Assembly (NCBI GenBank): GCA_001641205.1
Contig: LSMX01000002.1
Coordinates: 62,001 to 126,000, forward strand
DNA: 64,000 bases
From: Mycoplasma sp. Bg1
Lineage (GTDB): Bacteria; Bacillota_I; Bacilli_A; Mycoplasmatales; Hepatoplasmataceae
Direction of reading: 5' to 3'
Shown here: positions 52,161-62,156 of the stretch, piece after piece
Layout: the number at the start of each line of letters is the position of its first letter
Numbering within the stretch: the stretch's first letter is position 1
The notes under the pieces: model-generated
Seen by the model: only the letters and a program-made list of their open reading frames with translations
Told to the model about the DNA's origin: nothing
The model's database searches: none
Position numbers and translations under genes: made by a program

Positions 52161-54446
52161 TTAAATGTTTTCTTTAGTTTTTTTAGTAAATTTTTTATCC
52201 TTTTTGAAACGATATGTTTTTAAAGTTAAAGCATTAAAGATTGCTAGTGTATCATTTAAAAACATCGCAAAGGCACCCACCATTGGTAGTCATAACATGT
52301 GTATTCCAAGAATTTCCATAATTACTGCAGGAATAATTGCAATTGCAGAAACAGCAATAATGTTATAAATAATTGCCATTGTAAATCCTCTTTTTATTAC
52401 ATAAAGAGTTTTTTTAGAAAGCTGAATTGCATTATAAACTGTTGCAAGTGAAGAATCATTTACGACAATATCAGAGGCTTCAATTGCAGCATCTGTTCCT
52501 TTTCCCATGGCAATTCCAATATCAGATTGAGTTAAAGCAATAGCATCATTAACACCATCACCAACAAAACAAACAGTTAATCTTCGATCTTGAATTTCTT
52601 TGATAATTTTATGTTTTTCTGCTGGATCTACTCCAAAAAAGATATTATTAGTTTTTATTCCTACTGCTTCTCCAACATGATAAGCTGCTGCTTTTATATC
52701 TCCAGTAATTAAATAAACTTCAATTCCATCTTTTTGGAGTTGTTGAATAGATTCTTTTGCTCCTTCTTTGATAGTATCAACTAAACTAATATATCCAAGG
52801 ACTTTTTTATTATTAAATAAGAAAATAAATTGTTTAGAATAATTTTGACCTTCAATAATTTCTTTTGTTGCTTTATAAGCGGGAATAATAGTTTGAACAT
52901 ATTTTAATGAACCAAACATAAGGATTTCTTCTTTAAAAGTAATTTTTAAACCTAAACCAATTGTTTCTTTAATCTTGATGTCATTTTTTATTTCTTTTAC
53001 AGCTAAATTTTTGTAAATTGATTTTGCAATTGGATGAGAAGAATTATTTTCTGCTGTTTTAATTGCTGACCAATATTTTTTAGGGATAGTATTATCTTCA
53101 ATTTCAAGTTCACCAACTGTAATTGTTCCGGTTTTATCAAAAGCAATTGCATCAATTTTTTTTACTTTTTCAAAAATTTCTTTTGAAGAGTAGATTACTC
53201 CATTTTTAGTTCCAACTCCACCAGCAACTAAAATTGATAGAGGCGTTGTCATTGCAAATGAACAGGGGCAAGCAATTACCATTACAGTAATAAAAATTAT
53301 GAAACCATACATTGGTCCAATAGTAGTTCCAACAATTATAAGTAGTAAAATTGCAATTGAAAAAACAACCGGAATTAAAAATGTAGCTATTTTATCTGCT
53401 AATTTTTGGGCTTCTGGTCTTGCGCTTTGAGCACTTGTTACTCCCTTAATTACTTTTCCAAGCATGGAATCTTTTTGTAAAGTTGTAACTTTAATTCGAA
53501 TCATTCCAGATTCAATTACAGTTCCTGCAAAAACATGATCATCAATATTTTTACCTGTTGCCATTGGCTCACCAGTAAAAACTGATTCATTAATAAAAGT
53601 TGTCCCTTGAACAATAACTCCATCAGTAGGAATTGTTTCATTATTTCTTACAACTACAATGTCGCCAATTTTTAAATTATCAATTTTTACTTGAATTTCT
53701 TTTTCTCCACTTAAAACATTTGCAGTTTTTGCAAAAAGTTTTACAAGGGCATCAATATCTTTTGAGGCTTCAGAAGAAAGTTTAGATTCAATATATCTTC
53801 CAATATAAATAATTACTGCAACATCAATTGTGGCATCAAAAAATAATGCAGGGGGTCTTCCATCTTTTGTGGGTGCAAATCCCGTATCAGAAAAACCTCC
53901 AAAAATTCAAATAATTAACATTATCATTGAGCCAAGATATGCAAAAGTAGAAGACATTGCAACTAAGGTGTCTTCTCCTAATTCTTTATTTTTAATATTA
54001 TCAATTGAGCCCTCAATATAACCAACTCCAATTGTAATCATAACAATAGTTGCACTGACCGTCATTACAATAGCAGTTGCTTTATAAAAATCATCTCCAT
54101 TTGCTCCAGATCATTTTGCGATATGCATTGCAAGAATAAGAAAAAATAATCCTAATCCAAGAATTAATTTTCAAAGTTCAATTTTATTATGAGGGTGGTC
54201 AGCATCTTCATGTTGATGTACTTCAACATAATTGTGACCTATTTGACTATGATGCGGTTCCGAATCTGTATCATTGAGGTCACTATGCCCTTGATGTTCA
54301 TGTTCTTGTTCATTTTCACTTAAATTATCAAGTTGACTAACTCTAGTTGTATTTTGTGCTTTTAAAGTAGCACATTGTGCACAATGTTTATGATTATAAT
54401 CATTGTGATTTTCATGATTATCTACCTGAGTTGTAGATTTATACAT
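52161..54446 (-). CDS. copA: P1B-type heavy-metal (copper-like) transporting ATPase
   Basis: The 761-residue pump has an N-terminal His/Asp/Glu/Asn-rich domain (residues 1-92, with HKHCAQC holding one CxxC pair), the actuator-domain loop FTGEPM, the transmembrane CPC motif in IACPCSFAMTTP (393-395), the phosphorylation site DKTGT (437-441), SSHPIAKSI with the P1B-specific HP pair, and GDGVNDAIALTQSD. These define a Cu+ or similar soft-metal exporter of the cytoplasmic membrane. The poly-His N terminus instead of the usual ferredoxin-like CxxC domain might bind copper, zinc or nickel. RBS AAAGGAAA precedes ATG 54446. Exact metal unknown. Confidence 0.9.
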
Positions 54447-54486
54447 AGTAACATTTCCTTTTCTTTTAATATATCATTATTATATT

Positions 54487-54987
54487 CTATTCTATTAAGT
54501 TTAAATTATGGTCTTTGCAAAAGGTAGCTAAGGCTTGATCAAAAGAAGCATACATATTAAATCCATGTTTAAAAATTGCTCCAGTCATAAAAGAATTTAA
54601 TCCAATTGTTGAATCATATCCTAATCTTGAGTTAGAAAGAATTCTAAAATCTGAATTAATTCCATACATTCAAACTTCTTCTCCCTTTCTAATTTTCATT
54701 ACAGCCATTCCCAATTCAACCATTGTTCCTGGATCATTATTTGCAAAATCAAAGAAAAAGATATTTGCTCTATCAATAAAAGAAGCATCTGCCTCATAAA
54801 TTTCTGCGGGAATTGGTTGAGCTGCTATTTCATCTGTAGGATTTACTGGAAAATCAATTGGATTTCCAAGTTCATATTCTACATTGTTTTTTTCAAGAAG
54901 AGTTCTAAATTTAACTCCCTCAAGTTTTCTTTGGCTTATTTCATATTCTGTAAATAATGGTCCTGCATTATAAATTATAAATTTCAT
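54487..54987 (-). CDS. Nucleoside 2-deoxyribosyltransferase-like protein
   Basis: The 166-residue protein (UGA-Trp at residue 106) has the family pattern: an N-terminal strand and loop FIIYNAGPLFTEYEISQRKL, the acidic motif around ADASFIDRANIFFFDFANND, and PGTMVELGMAV, where the Glu corresponds to the nucleophile of L. leichmannii NDT. The later ASFDQALATFCKDH helix fits the C terminus. Such enzymes swap bases on deoxynucleosides for DNA salvage, which a genome without de novo synthesis would need. ATG 54987 follows the trmB stop by one base. Confidence 0.82.
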
Positions 54988-54988
54988 A

Positions 54989-55657
54989 TTATTCCTCTTC
55001 TTTTTTTATCAGTTTTAAATAATATATTTTATGACCTAATTTAGAAAATTTATCTTCATATTCAGTCATAATAACATCATTTTTTATTTGATGTAAATCA
55101 TCTTCTAGTTCTAAAATTTTAAATTTTGTAAATTCATTGATTTGACTAAGAGCAAATTCATATAATTCTTCCTGATCAGTCTTAAATTCTATGAAACCAT
55201 TTGCTTTTAAAATATTAAAATATTTATCTAAAAAGTCTTTATAAACTAATCTTCTTTTTTGATGCCTACTTTTTGGTCAGGGATCAGAAAAGTTTAAATA
55301 AATTCCCTCTACACTTTGTAAAGGAAAAAAACTATCAAGTTCAGATGCATCCATTTTTAAAAATTTTAGTGTTTTTAATTGAACTTTATGTTCTTGATTA
55401 TATCTTAATAATTTGTTTATTGCTTGTAATAAAATAGTTGCTGATTTTTCAATTCCCAAATAATTAATATTTTGATGCAATATTGCTTGTTCTAGAATAA
55501 ATTTTCCTTTACCCATTCCAATTTCTAATATTATTTTATTATTATTTTTATAAAGTTTTCTACTAAAAAAAGGAGAACTAACTTGATCTTTTTCAATAAT
55601 AAATTCACTTTTATCTAGAATATCTTCTGCTTCTGGATTTATTCTTAATCTTGCCAT
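54989..55657 (-). CDS. trmB: tRNA (guanine-N7-)-methyltransferase TrmB
   Basis: TrmB makes m7G46 in tRNA. The 222-residue protein has the SAM-binding motif ILEIGMGKGKFILEQA, NYLGIEKSATILLQA, and the family signature YLNFSDPWPKSRHQKRRLVY (Trp by UGA), ending with the C-terminal TEYEDKFSKLGHKIYYLKL. Its length is normal for the family. It starts six bases after leuS ends and precedes the deoxyribosyltransferase by one base, so the three form one unit. Confidence 0.95.
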
Positions 55658-55663
55658 ATTTTG

Positions 55664-57562
55664 TTATAAAACCACATTAATTATTTTTTCCTGAACAAAA
55701 ATTATTTTCTTAATTTTAGTAGGATCTTCAATTCACTGTGGAACCTCCTGGATTACAAAGCTTTTTAAATCATTTTCAGATGGTGTTTTAGGTAATTCGG
55801 GATTTATTATCTTTGCTCTAACTTTCCCATTTATTTGAATTACTATTTCTTGATTTTTCTTAAGCACTTCTGCGTCTACAATCTTTGGTCATGTAAATTC
55901 AATAAGTGTTTTAGAAGAAACATTTAATGATGCAAAAATTTCATCTGCTAAATGAGGGGCAATACAAGAAAATAATTGTAAAAATCCTTTAGCAAGTTTT
56001 TGATCAATAATTGGTTCTTTATAAAGATGATTAATAAAAACCATCATCTCACTAATAGCCATATTAAATTTTAAATTTTCATAATAACTTGTTACTTTAA
56101 CTATTAAATTATTATAAACTAATTTTAAATTATTTGAAGGTTTACCAAATTGAACTTTAGCAAAAATACGATAAACACGATCAAGTCAATCTCTTGAACT
56201 TTGAATTCCTTTTGCAGTTCAAGGCTTATCATCTTCTAGAGAACCCATAAACATTTCATATAATCTAAGTGAATCTGCTCCAAATTGTTTTACAATGTCA
56301 TCTGGATTTACAACGTTTCCTTTTGATTTAGACATTTTATTTCCATTACTTCCAAGAATCATTCCCTGGTTAAATAATTTTTGAAAAGGTTCTTTTACAT
56401 TAGTAATTCCTAGTTCATAAAGAACCATATGTCAAAATCTTGCATACATTAAATGCAAGACAGCATGTTCTTGGCCCCCAACATAAAGATCTACCGGAAG
56501 TCATTTATTTAATCTTTTTGTTGCAGCTTTAGAATCTAAACTTAAAAAATCATCCCCATTTTTTAAAATATAGCCCATATAATATCAACAAGAACCTGCT
56601 CATTGCGGCATGGTATTAAGATCTCTTTGCCCTTTTATCCCATTAACCTCAACATTAATTCAATCACCAGCATTAATAAGGGCAGGCTTTCCATCTTGAG
56701 AAAATTTATAATCATCAATTTTTGGTAATTCCACTGGATATTCAATTTCTGGAATAAGATAAATTTCTCCATTTTCTAAATGAATTATTGGAAAAGGTTC
56801 ACCCCAATATCTTTGTCTTGCAAAAAGTCAATCTTTTAAATGCAAATCATTAGTAAATTCTCCCTTTTCATTTTTATTATAAATTCAATTTCGTTGTAAT
56901 TTCTTTACTGATTCTGGTCAATCTAAATCATCAAGTCCATCAAATAGTTTTTTTGCATATTTAGTAATTTTTAAAACTCACTGTTTCATTACTTTTTTTT
57001 CTACTATAAGTCCATCTCGTTCTGAAACAGGATCGCCTTGTTCATCAATGATAACCTCTTCGTTTGCTAAAACTGTGTTTAATGAAGGTGATCAATTAAC
57101 TTCTAAATTTTTTAATTCAACAAGACCTTTTTTATAAATTTGAGCAAAAATCCATTGGGTATTTTTAAAATATTTTGGATCTGTTGTACAAATTTCTCTT
57201 GTTCAATCAAAAGAAAAACCCAAAGCTTTTAGTTGCTTTTTAAATATTAAAATATTTTTTTTAGTAAATTCTTCTGGAGAATTCCCTGTTTGAATTGCAT
57301 ATTGTTCTGCAGGAAGACCAAAAGCATCTCATCCCATAGGATGTAAAACTTCAAAACCCTGCATTTTTTTCATACGAGCAATTATATCTGTTGCTGTGTA
57401 GCCTTCTGGATGACCAACATGTAATCCTGCACCTGATGGATAGGGAAACATATCAAGAACATAAAATTTTTCTTTACTAGTGTTCATATTAGTTTTAAAA
57501 AGTTGATTATTTTCTCAATATTGTTGTCATTTCTTTTCTATTTTTAAATGATTATATTCCAT
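55664..57562 (-). CDS. leuS: Leucyl-tRNA synthetase lacking the CP1 editing domain
   Basis: LeuRS charges tRNA-Leu. The 632-residue protein has the N-terminal FPYPSGAGLHVGHPEGY (HIGH motif HVGH at 48-51), the connective region up to WPESVKKLQRNW (Trp226, UGA), then jumps at once to YNKNEKGEFTNDLHLKDWLF and ARQRYWGEPFP, followed by WYYMGY, KMSKSKGN (409-416) and the anticodon-binding domain. Normal bacterial LeuRS is about 800-860 residues and contains a CP1 editing domain between those two points; here it is replaced by a few residues. Mycoplasma mobile LeuRS is the known precedent. No Shine-Dalgarno; TATAAT sits nine bases before ATG 57562. Confidence 0.95.
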
Positions 57563-57571
57563 AATAATTTA

Positions 57572-57577
57572 ATTATA
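57572..57577 (-). promoter_or_regulatory. -10 box of leuS, near-leaderless arrangement
   Basis: TATAAT is nine bases before the leuS ATG on the minus strand; there is room for at most two or three untranslated bases and no Shine-Dalgarno. The hydrolase gene at 61783 has TATAAT at the same nine-base distance. Confidence 0.55.
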
Positions 57578-57630
57578 TAATAGTCTAAATAACCTCTAAA
57601 CAAAATTAATAAAAAATTAAGATTTAAAAC

Positions 57631-57662
57631 AAAGAAAAAGAAACAATAAATGTTTCTTTTTT
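57631..57662 (-). terminator. Rho-independent terminator after rplS
   Basis: The inverted repeat AAAAAGAAAC/GTTTCTTTTT around AATAAAT lies about 20 bases after the rplS stop and closes the rpsP-to-rplS unit. The A and T tracts are symmetric, so it could act in both directions. Confidence 0.8.
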
Positions 57663-57683
57663 AAAAATATTTTGCAAATATAA

Positions 57684-58046
57684 TTAAGCAGTTTCTCTTC
57701 CTGGTTTGATTCTTGCAGATTTACCTTTTCTATCTCTCATGTAGTAAATTCTTGATTTTCTTACTTTTCCTGTTTTTACTAATTCAATTTTAGTAACAAT
57801 TGGGGAATTAAGAGGAAAGGTTTTTTCAACTCCAATTCCAAAAGATTCTTTTCTTACTGTAAAAGTTGCATTAATTCCTTTTTCAGAACGTTTAAGGACA
57901 AATCCTTCAAAAATTTGGATTCTTTCTTTATTTCCCTCAGAAATTTTTAGATGAACTTTTATAGTATCACCTGTTCTAAAATCTACAATATCAGCTTTCT
58001 GTTGAAAACTAGCAACTTCTTTTAGTAGTTCTTTGTTTGCTCCCAT
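57684..58046 (-). CDS. rplS: 50S ribosomal protein L19
   Basis: L19 lies at the 30S-50S interface. The 120-residue protein has the conserved FRTGDTIKVHLKISEGNKER, IQIFEGFVLKRSEKGINATF, TVRKESFGIGVEKTFPLNSP and the basic end VRKSRIYYMRDRKGKSARIK. Its start follows the trmD stop by one base. It is the last gene of rpsP-rimM-aquaporin-trmD-rplS and ends before a terminator. Confidence 0.98.
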   Translation of the reverse strand: MGANKELLKEVASFQQKADIVDFRTGDTIKVHLKISEGNKERIQIFEGFVLKRSEKGINATFTVRKESFGIGVEKTFPLNSPIVTKIELVKTGKVRKSRIYYMRDRKGKSARIKPGRETA

Positions 58047-58047
58047 A

Positions 58048-58707
58048 TTATTTTCCTTTCTTTTTTTGTATTAATTCAATCGTGTTATCAATTGCGTTTT
58101 GTTTTCTTCATTTATTTATTTTTTGATGATTTCCAGATAATAAAACTTCTGGAACTTTATGTCCTTCAAAATCTATTGGTTTTGAAAATTGATCACATTC
58201 TATTAAGTTATTTTCAAAAGATTCATTTTCATGTGAATCTTTTTTTATTACTCCAGGAATTAATCTAATTAAAGAATCAGCAACAACCATAGCCGCCTGT
58301 TCTCCGCCTGTAAGAATAAATTCACCAATTGAAATTTCTCCATCAATATAATTCTTAATTCTAGCATCAACACCTTCATAGTGTCCGCAAATAAAGATTA
58401 TGTGTTTAAAATGAATTAAAGTTTTAGCATTTTCCTGATTATGGATTACTCCTCTTGGACTTAGTAGAAAAACTTTTGAATCTTTTTCTTTTACAAATTC
58501 TAGTGCTTTTACAAGTGGTTCAATTAAAAGTAACATACCAGGACCACCGCCATAAACAGTATCATCAACAATTCCTTTTTTTGCAAAGTCTCTTTGATTA
58601 ATTACCTCAATAATTATTTTTTTCTTTATAATTGCTTGTTTAATAATGCTATGATTTTTAAATCCTTCAAAATATTCAGGAAAGATTGAAATAAATGTTA
58701 TTTTCAT
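58048..58707 (-). CDS. trmD: tRNA (guanine-N1-)-methyltransferase TrmD
   Basis: TrmD makes m1G37, preventing +1 frameshifts. The 219-residue SPOUT protein has ITFISIFPEYFEGFKNHSII, DDTVYGGGPGMLLLIEPL, the knot motif VFLLSPRGVIHNQENAKTL, FICGHYEGVDARIKNYID, and EISIGEFILTGGEQAAMVVA, with the C-terminal helix continuing through a UGA-Trp at residue 201 to KKKGK. Start ATG 58707 is one base after the aquaporin stop. Its usual neighbours rimM and rplS are both here. Confidence 0.97.
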
Positions 58708-58708
58708 T

Positions 58709-60109
58709 TTAATTAATGTTCTTTTTTATAATAGTATTTTTTATAGTTTTAGTTCGCTTTTTTAAATCATTATTTATTGAAGATCAATTTATATTGCTTA
58801 TTTTTTTAAATTTAATTAATTGTTTAATATTTGTTTCTTTTTCTAAACTAACAACATCAACTATTTCTTTTGTTTTTTCAATTAATTGTTTTTTTTCTAA
58901 AGAAAGTTTATTTTCTTTAATTTTTAAATTATTATTCAAATATTTTTTTACAAGCACAAAAGAAATTTTGTCAATTAAATCTTCTCGAGTTAATTCTTCA
59001 ATATTTTTTATTTTTAATTTTTTAGTTTTTAATTCTAACTCATTTAAACTCATTTCATAAAGAGTTTTTTTATCGATAGTTGCTTCTTCAAGTAACACTT
59101 CTAAAATAAGAATTTTTGCTCATGCTAATTTTATAGTTTCATTTTCTTTTATTGCATTTACATTTTCAAATTTTGTTTTTCCTATTCCTTGAATAAAATA
59201 CATCAAAAGAGCAGCAGATAATTCAGCAATTAACATTACGGGTAAAGTAGCTAATGCTCCTTTGTCAATTTCTGCACCAGCATGATTCAAATTATAAGTT
59301 GCAGAAGCCATTGCTGGCCCAATTAATCTTGCTGGATTAAGGGCAATATTATCTGTTCTTATTCCAATAGATACCAAAACTAATAATACAATAGCAAGAA
59401 TACAAGATCTAATTGATCAATTAATATGATCTGTTGAAAAAACTGCAAGTAACAATAAAAATGTTAAAATAAATTCCATAAAAAATTGAACCGCAATATA
59501 AACTTGATGTTCTGCTATATTAATCTCATTATCATCAATAATAAATCCCATTTGTGAATTTGGATCAGATTGATAAAAATTATGTACTCCTAATTGAATA
59601 GAATCAATTGAAGTTACATCTTCCATTCAGGCAAGTCCTAAATACAAAGCAATATATGAAGCAACAATTGCTCCACCTACTTGGGCAAGAATTTTAACAA
59701 CTCCTTGAGCACGTAAGTGATTATGGGCCGCCATTTCTGCAATTGTTATTGCAGGATTAATATTTACACTTATTTTATTAAATAAAATAATTAAAACTCA
59801 AATTCCAAAAGCAACTCACATTGCTCGCATAAACATAAAGGAGAAGATTAATTCAATTCCTTTTCCAAAATCACTATTTCCATAAGTTTCTGCATTGTAT
59901 AATCCAAATGTTGAAGGAGCAATAATCATAAATGTCATTAAAAAAGTTCCAATAAACTCAATTGTTGCAACAACTCATGTTTTTCATTGATATTTTTCTC
60001 TTGCTTGATCATATCATTGAAAAAATGTGTTTTCTACATTCGATGGTTCAATAAAATTTAATTGTTTTTTATTTTCTTCCATTCTTGCAGTTACTTCTGT
60101 TTGTGACAT
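58709..60109 (-). CDS. Aquaporin/MIP channel with a cytoplasmic C-terminal extension
   Basis: The 466-residue frame (several UGA-Trp codons) has six membrane helices with the two hallmark loops VNINPAITIAE (NPA at 118-120) and ALNPARLIGPA (NPA at 258-260). Leu rather than Asp after NPAR favours a water-type aquaporin over a GlpF-type glycerol channel. The last roughly 150 residues (from about 320) are a Lys/Glu-rich coiled-coil tail (LELKTKKLKIKNIEELTRED and onward) not usual in MIP proteins; it belongs to the same frame, joined by a UGA-Trp near residue 330. It lies inside the rpsP-rimM-trmD-rplS operon, an uncommon insertion. RBS AGGGAG precedes ATG 60109. Confidence 0.88.
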
Positions 60110-60111
60110 TT

Positions 60112-60618
60112 TTACTCCCTGTTTTTATAAAATTCTACTGGTACATCTACTAAAATTACTTTTTCCTTTTCTTTAATTTCAATAATAAATTGATCAAGAA
60201 AAGGAATATTGGTAATTTTTTTATTTGTTAATAAAATTTTCATTGATTCATATGAACCTATTTCATAAAAAGAATCAACTACTCCAATTAAGTCTTTATT
60301 ATGATTAATAACTTTATAACCAATTAAATCAATTAAATATGTTTCTTTTTCATTTCTTGGAACATAAATTTTTGTTCCTTTTAAATATTCAACTTGATTT
60401 ATATTTTTATAATTATTAAAAATTATTAAAATAAAATTTTTATGTAATCGAGTATTAGTAATTTTAAATTGCTCATTTTCTGTAAAAATAGTATTTCCTA
60501 TCTTAAAATGTTCTTCAATTTGATCTGAATTACTAAGTATTTTTAATTCACCTTTTAAACCATGTGTATTTACTATGGTTCCAATTCAAAGTAAATTATT
60601 TTTTTCCTTTGCTGTCAT
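60112..60618 (-). CDS. rimM: 16S rRNA-processing protein RimM
   Basis: RimM helps 30S head assembly by binding S19. The 168-residue protein starts MTAKEKNNLLWIGTIVNTHG (Trp by UGA), with LKGELKILSNSD as the RimM N-domain signature, TYLIDLIGYKVIN at the start of the PRC-barrel domain, and the closing IPFLDQFIIEI and ILVDVPVEFYKNRE. Start ATG 60618 overlaps the end of rpsP by 23 bases in another frame, a translation-coupling arrangement. Between rpsP and aquaporin. Confidence 0.92.
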
Positions 60619-60862
60619 GATAAGTTTTCATTACTCCTGCCTCTGATAAAATATTTCTTACTGTATCAGATGGTCTAGCACCATTACTCAATCATTTTAA
60701 GGCTATTTCATTGTTAACTTTTTTTTCGCCTGTAAGGGGATTGTAAGTTCCAAGTTGTTCAATGTACTTACCATCTCTTTTTCCCCTTGCATCGACTGCA
60801 ACAATTCTATAGAATGGTTTTTTCTTAGAACCCATTCTAGTTAATCTTAAGCTTGTGGCCAT
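60596..60862 (-). CDS. rpsP: 30S ribosomal protein S16
   Basis: S16 is an early 30S assembly protein. The 88-residue protein has LRLTRMGSKKKPFYRIVAVD, ARGKRDGKYIEQLGTYNPLT, and LKWLSNGARPSDTVRNIL (Trp by UGA), all family blocks. RBS AGGAGG precedes ATG 60862. First gene of the operon; the 3' end overlaps rimM. Confidence 0.97.
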
Positions 60863-60890
60863 TTTTCCTCCTATTTATTATTATATAGAA

Positions 60891-60920
60891 AAATGGTTAA
60901 GTATTTATACTTAACCATTT
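60891..60920. terminator. Hairpin upstream of rpsP
   Basis: A perfect palindrome AAATGGTTAAGTAT/ATACTTAACCATTT lies 35 bases after the hydrolase stop (60956) and before the rpsP Shine-Dalgarno. On the minus strand it is followed by TTTTTC. It probably terminates the hydrolase transcript, with rpsP starting from the TATAAT-like sequence just after it. Confidence 0.7.
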
Positions 60921-60955
60921 ATTTAATTATTATATTGATAAAATTAACCCTACAT

Positions 60956-61783
60956 TTAACAATTGTTTAAAAATTTTATAATATCTGTTTCTACTTTTTT
61001 TTGTTCAACATCAAAAAGAATTTCATGTTTTGAATTTGGATAAGAAATTATTTTTTGATTTTTAATATTACATTTTTTCTGATTCTTAATCATTCTTTTA
61101 ATATCTCAACCAAAATTTGTTACAGGATCTTTTTTTCCATAAAGAACTAATTGAGGAATATTTTTATTTTTAAAATTTCTTAAAATTTCTTTATTTTGTG
61201 CATTTTCAATAAATTTAAACATTGCTACTAGAGAATTATTTGTAAAAGCATTCCCACATTTTTCATCATTAATATAATTTCTTTGATTTTTAGGATTAGT
61301 ACTTAATCACCCATTCCCATTACCTTTTAATCTAGATTTTACATTTAATAAACCAAAAGTAAGAAAATTATTAAATTTACTTACTTTATTTTTTGATCCG
61401 AATTTCAAAACAAAATGAGATAAAAACATATCTGCTTTTTTAGGATTATTTGTTCCAGATAAAATTAAACCATCAAAATTTCTTTTATTAGAATAAACAA
61501 TATCTTTTACAATAAATGATCCCATTGAATGTCCAAAAATAATATGTTTATGATTAGGATATTTGCTAACTGCATCATCAATTATTTTTAAGGCACTTTT
61601 TTCCATTTCCTTATATGTAAAATTATGAATTTTTTCTTGATTAAGATTTGCTCCATGAGTTGCTAAGTCCTCAACATAAACATCAATATTTTTTTCTTCT
61701 AAAAATCTTTTAATTTGATCATATCTATTTTTGTGTTCACTTGAACCATGAATTATTATACAAAGTATCTTTTGATTTAACAT
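60956..61783 (-). CDS. Alpha/beta hydrolase (lysophospholipase/monoacylglycerol lipase-like)
   Basis: The 275-residue protein shows the alpha/beta-hydrolase order: IIHGSSEHKNRYDQI (oxyanion-hole HG), the nucleophile elbow IIFGHSMGSFIVKDI with Ser98 or nearby, an Asp in VLYGKKDPVTN and a His in YPNSKHEILFD. A UGA-Trp occurs at residue 159 (NGNGWLST). The pattern fits serine aquaporin-independent lipid hydrolases such as lysophospholipase L2 or monoacylglycerol lipase, which scavenge host lipids in mycoplasmas. Substrate unknown. TATAAT is nine bases before ATG 61783, with no Shine-Dalgarno, and a terminator hairpin follows. Confidence 0.85.
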
Positions 61784-62156
61784 ATTAAATAAATTATAAT
61801 AAATAAATTTATTTGAAAGTAAAAGAAAAAAATAATTATTAATTTATATATTGAAATAAAGCTTTAAATGTACAATTTTTTATAATTTATTTTTCTAATA
61901 TTTTTATAAAATAATGATTTTAATTAAATTATAATGATCTAAAAATTTTATAAATATAATATAAAATCATACGTTAAGTATATTTACTTAATAATATCTA
62001 GTAAACCCAGTAAAGAAAGCAAAATAATTTATTATATGAAATATCCCTAAATTATTATTAATGATTATTTGTATATGGAATAAAAGTTTTTTAATATTTA
62101 CAATAATTTTCGAATTTATAATGGGAAAGAAAAACGATATAAAAATAGGAGAAAAA
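61784..62156. other. Divergent intergenic region between hydrolase and carbamoyltransferase genes
   Basis: This 373-base gap holds the hydrolase promoter near 61793-61798 and, on the plus strand, several TATAAT-like sequences (for example around 61930) ahead of the carbamoyltransferase gene. The reading frame of that gene stays open upstream to 62061, but the AGGAG site just before ATG 62157 fixes the start. No RNA or repeat recognised. Confidence 0.4.

Noticed and set aside
58784..59098. A separate 104-residue coiled-coil gene starting at 59098
   Set aside because: The frame is continuous with the aquaporin upstream once UGA is read as Trp, and no ribosome-binding site precedes the ATG, so it is treated as the channel's C-terminal tail.
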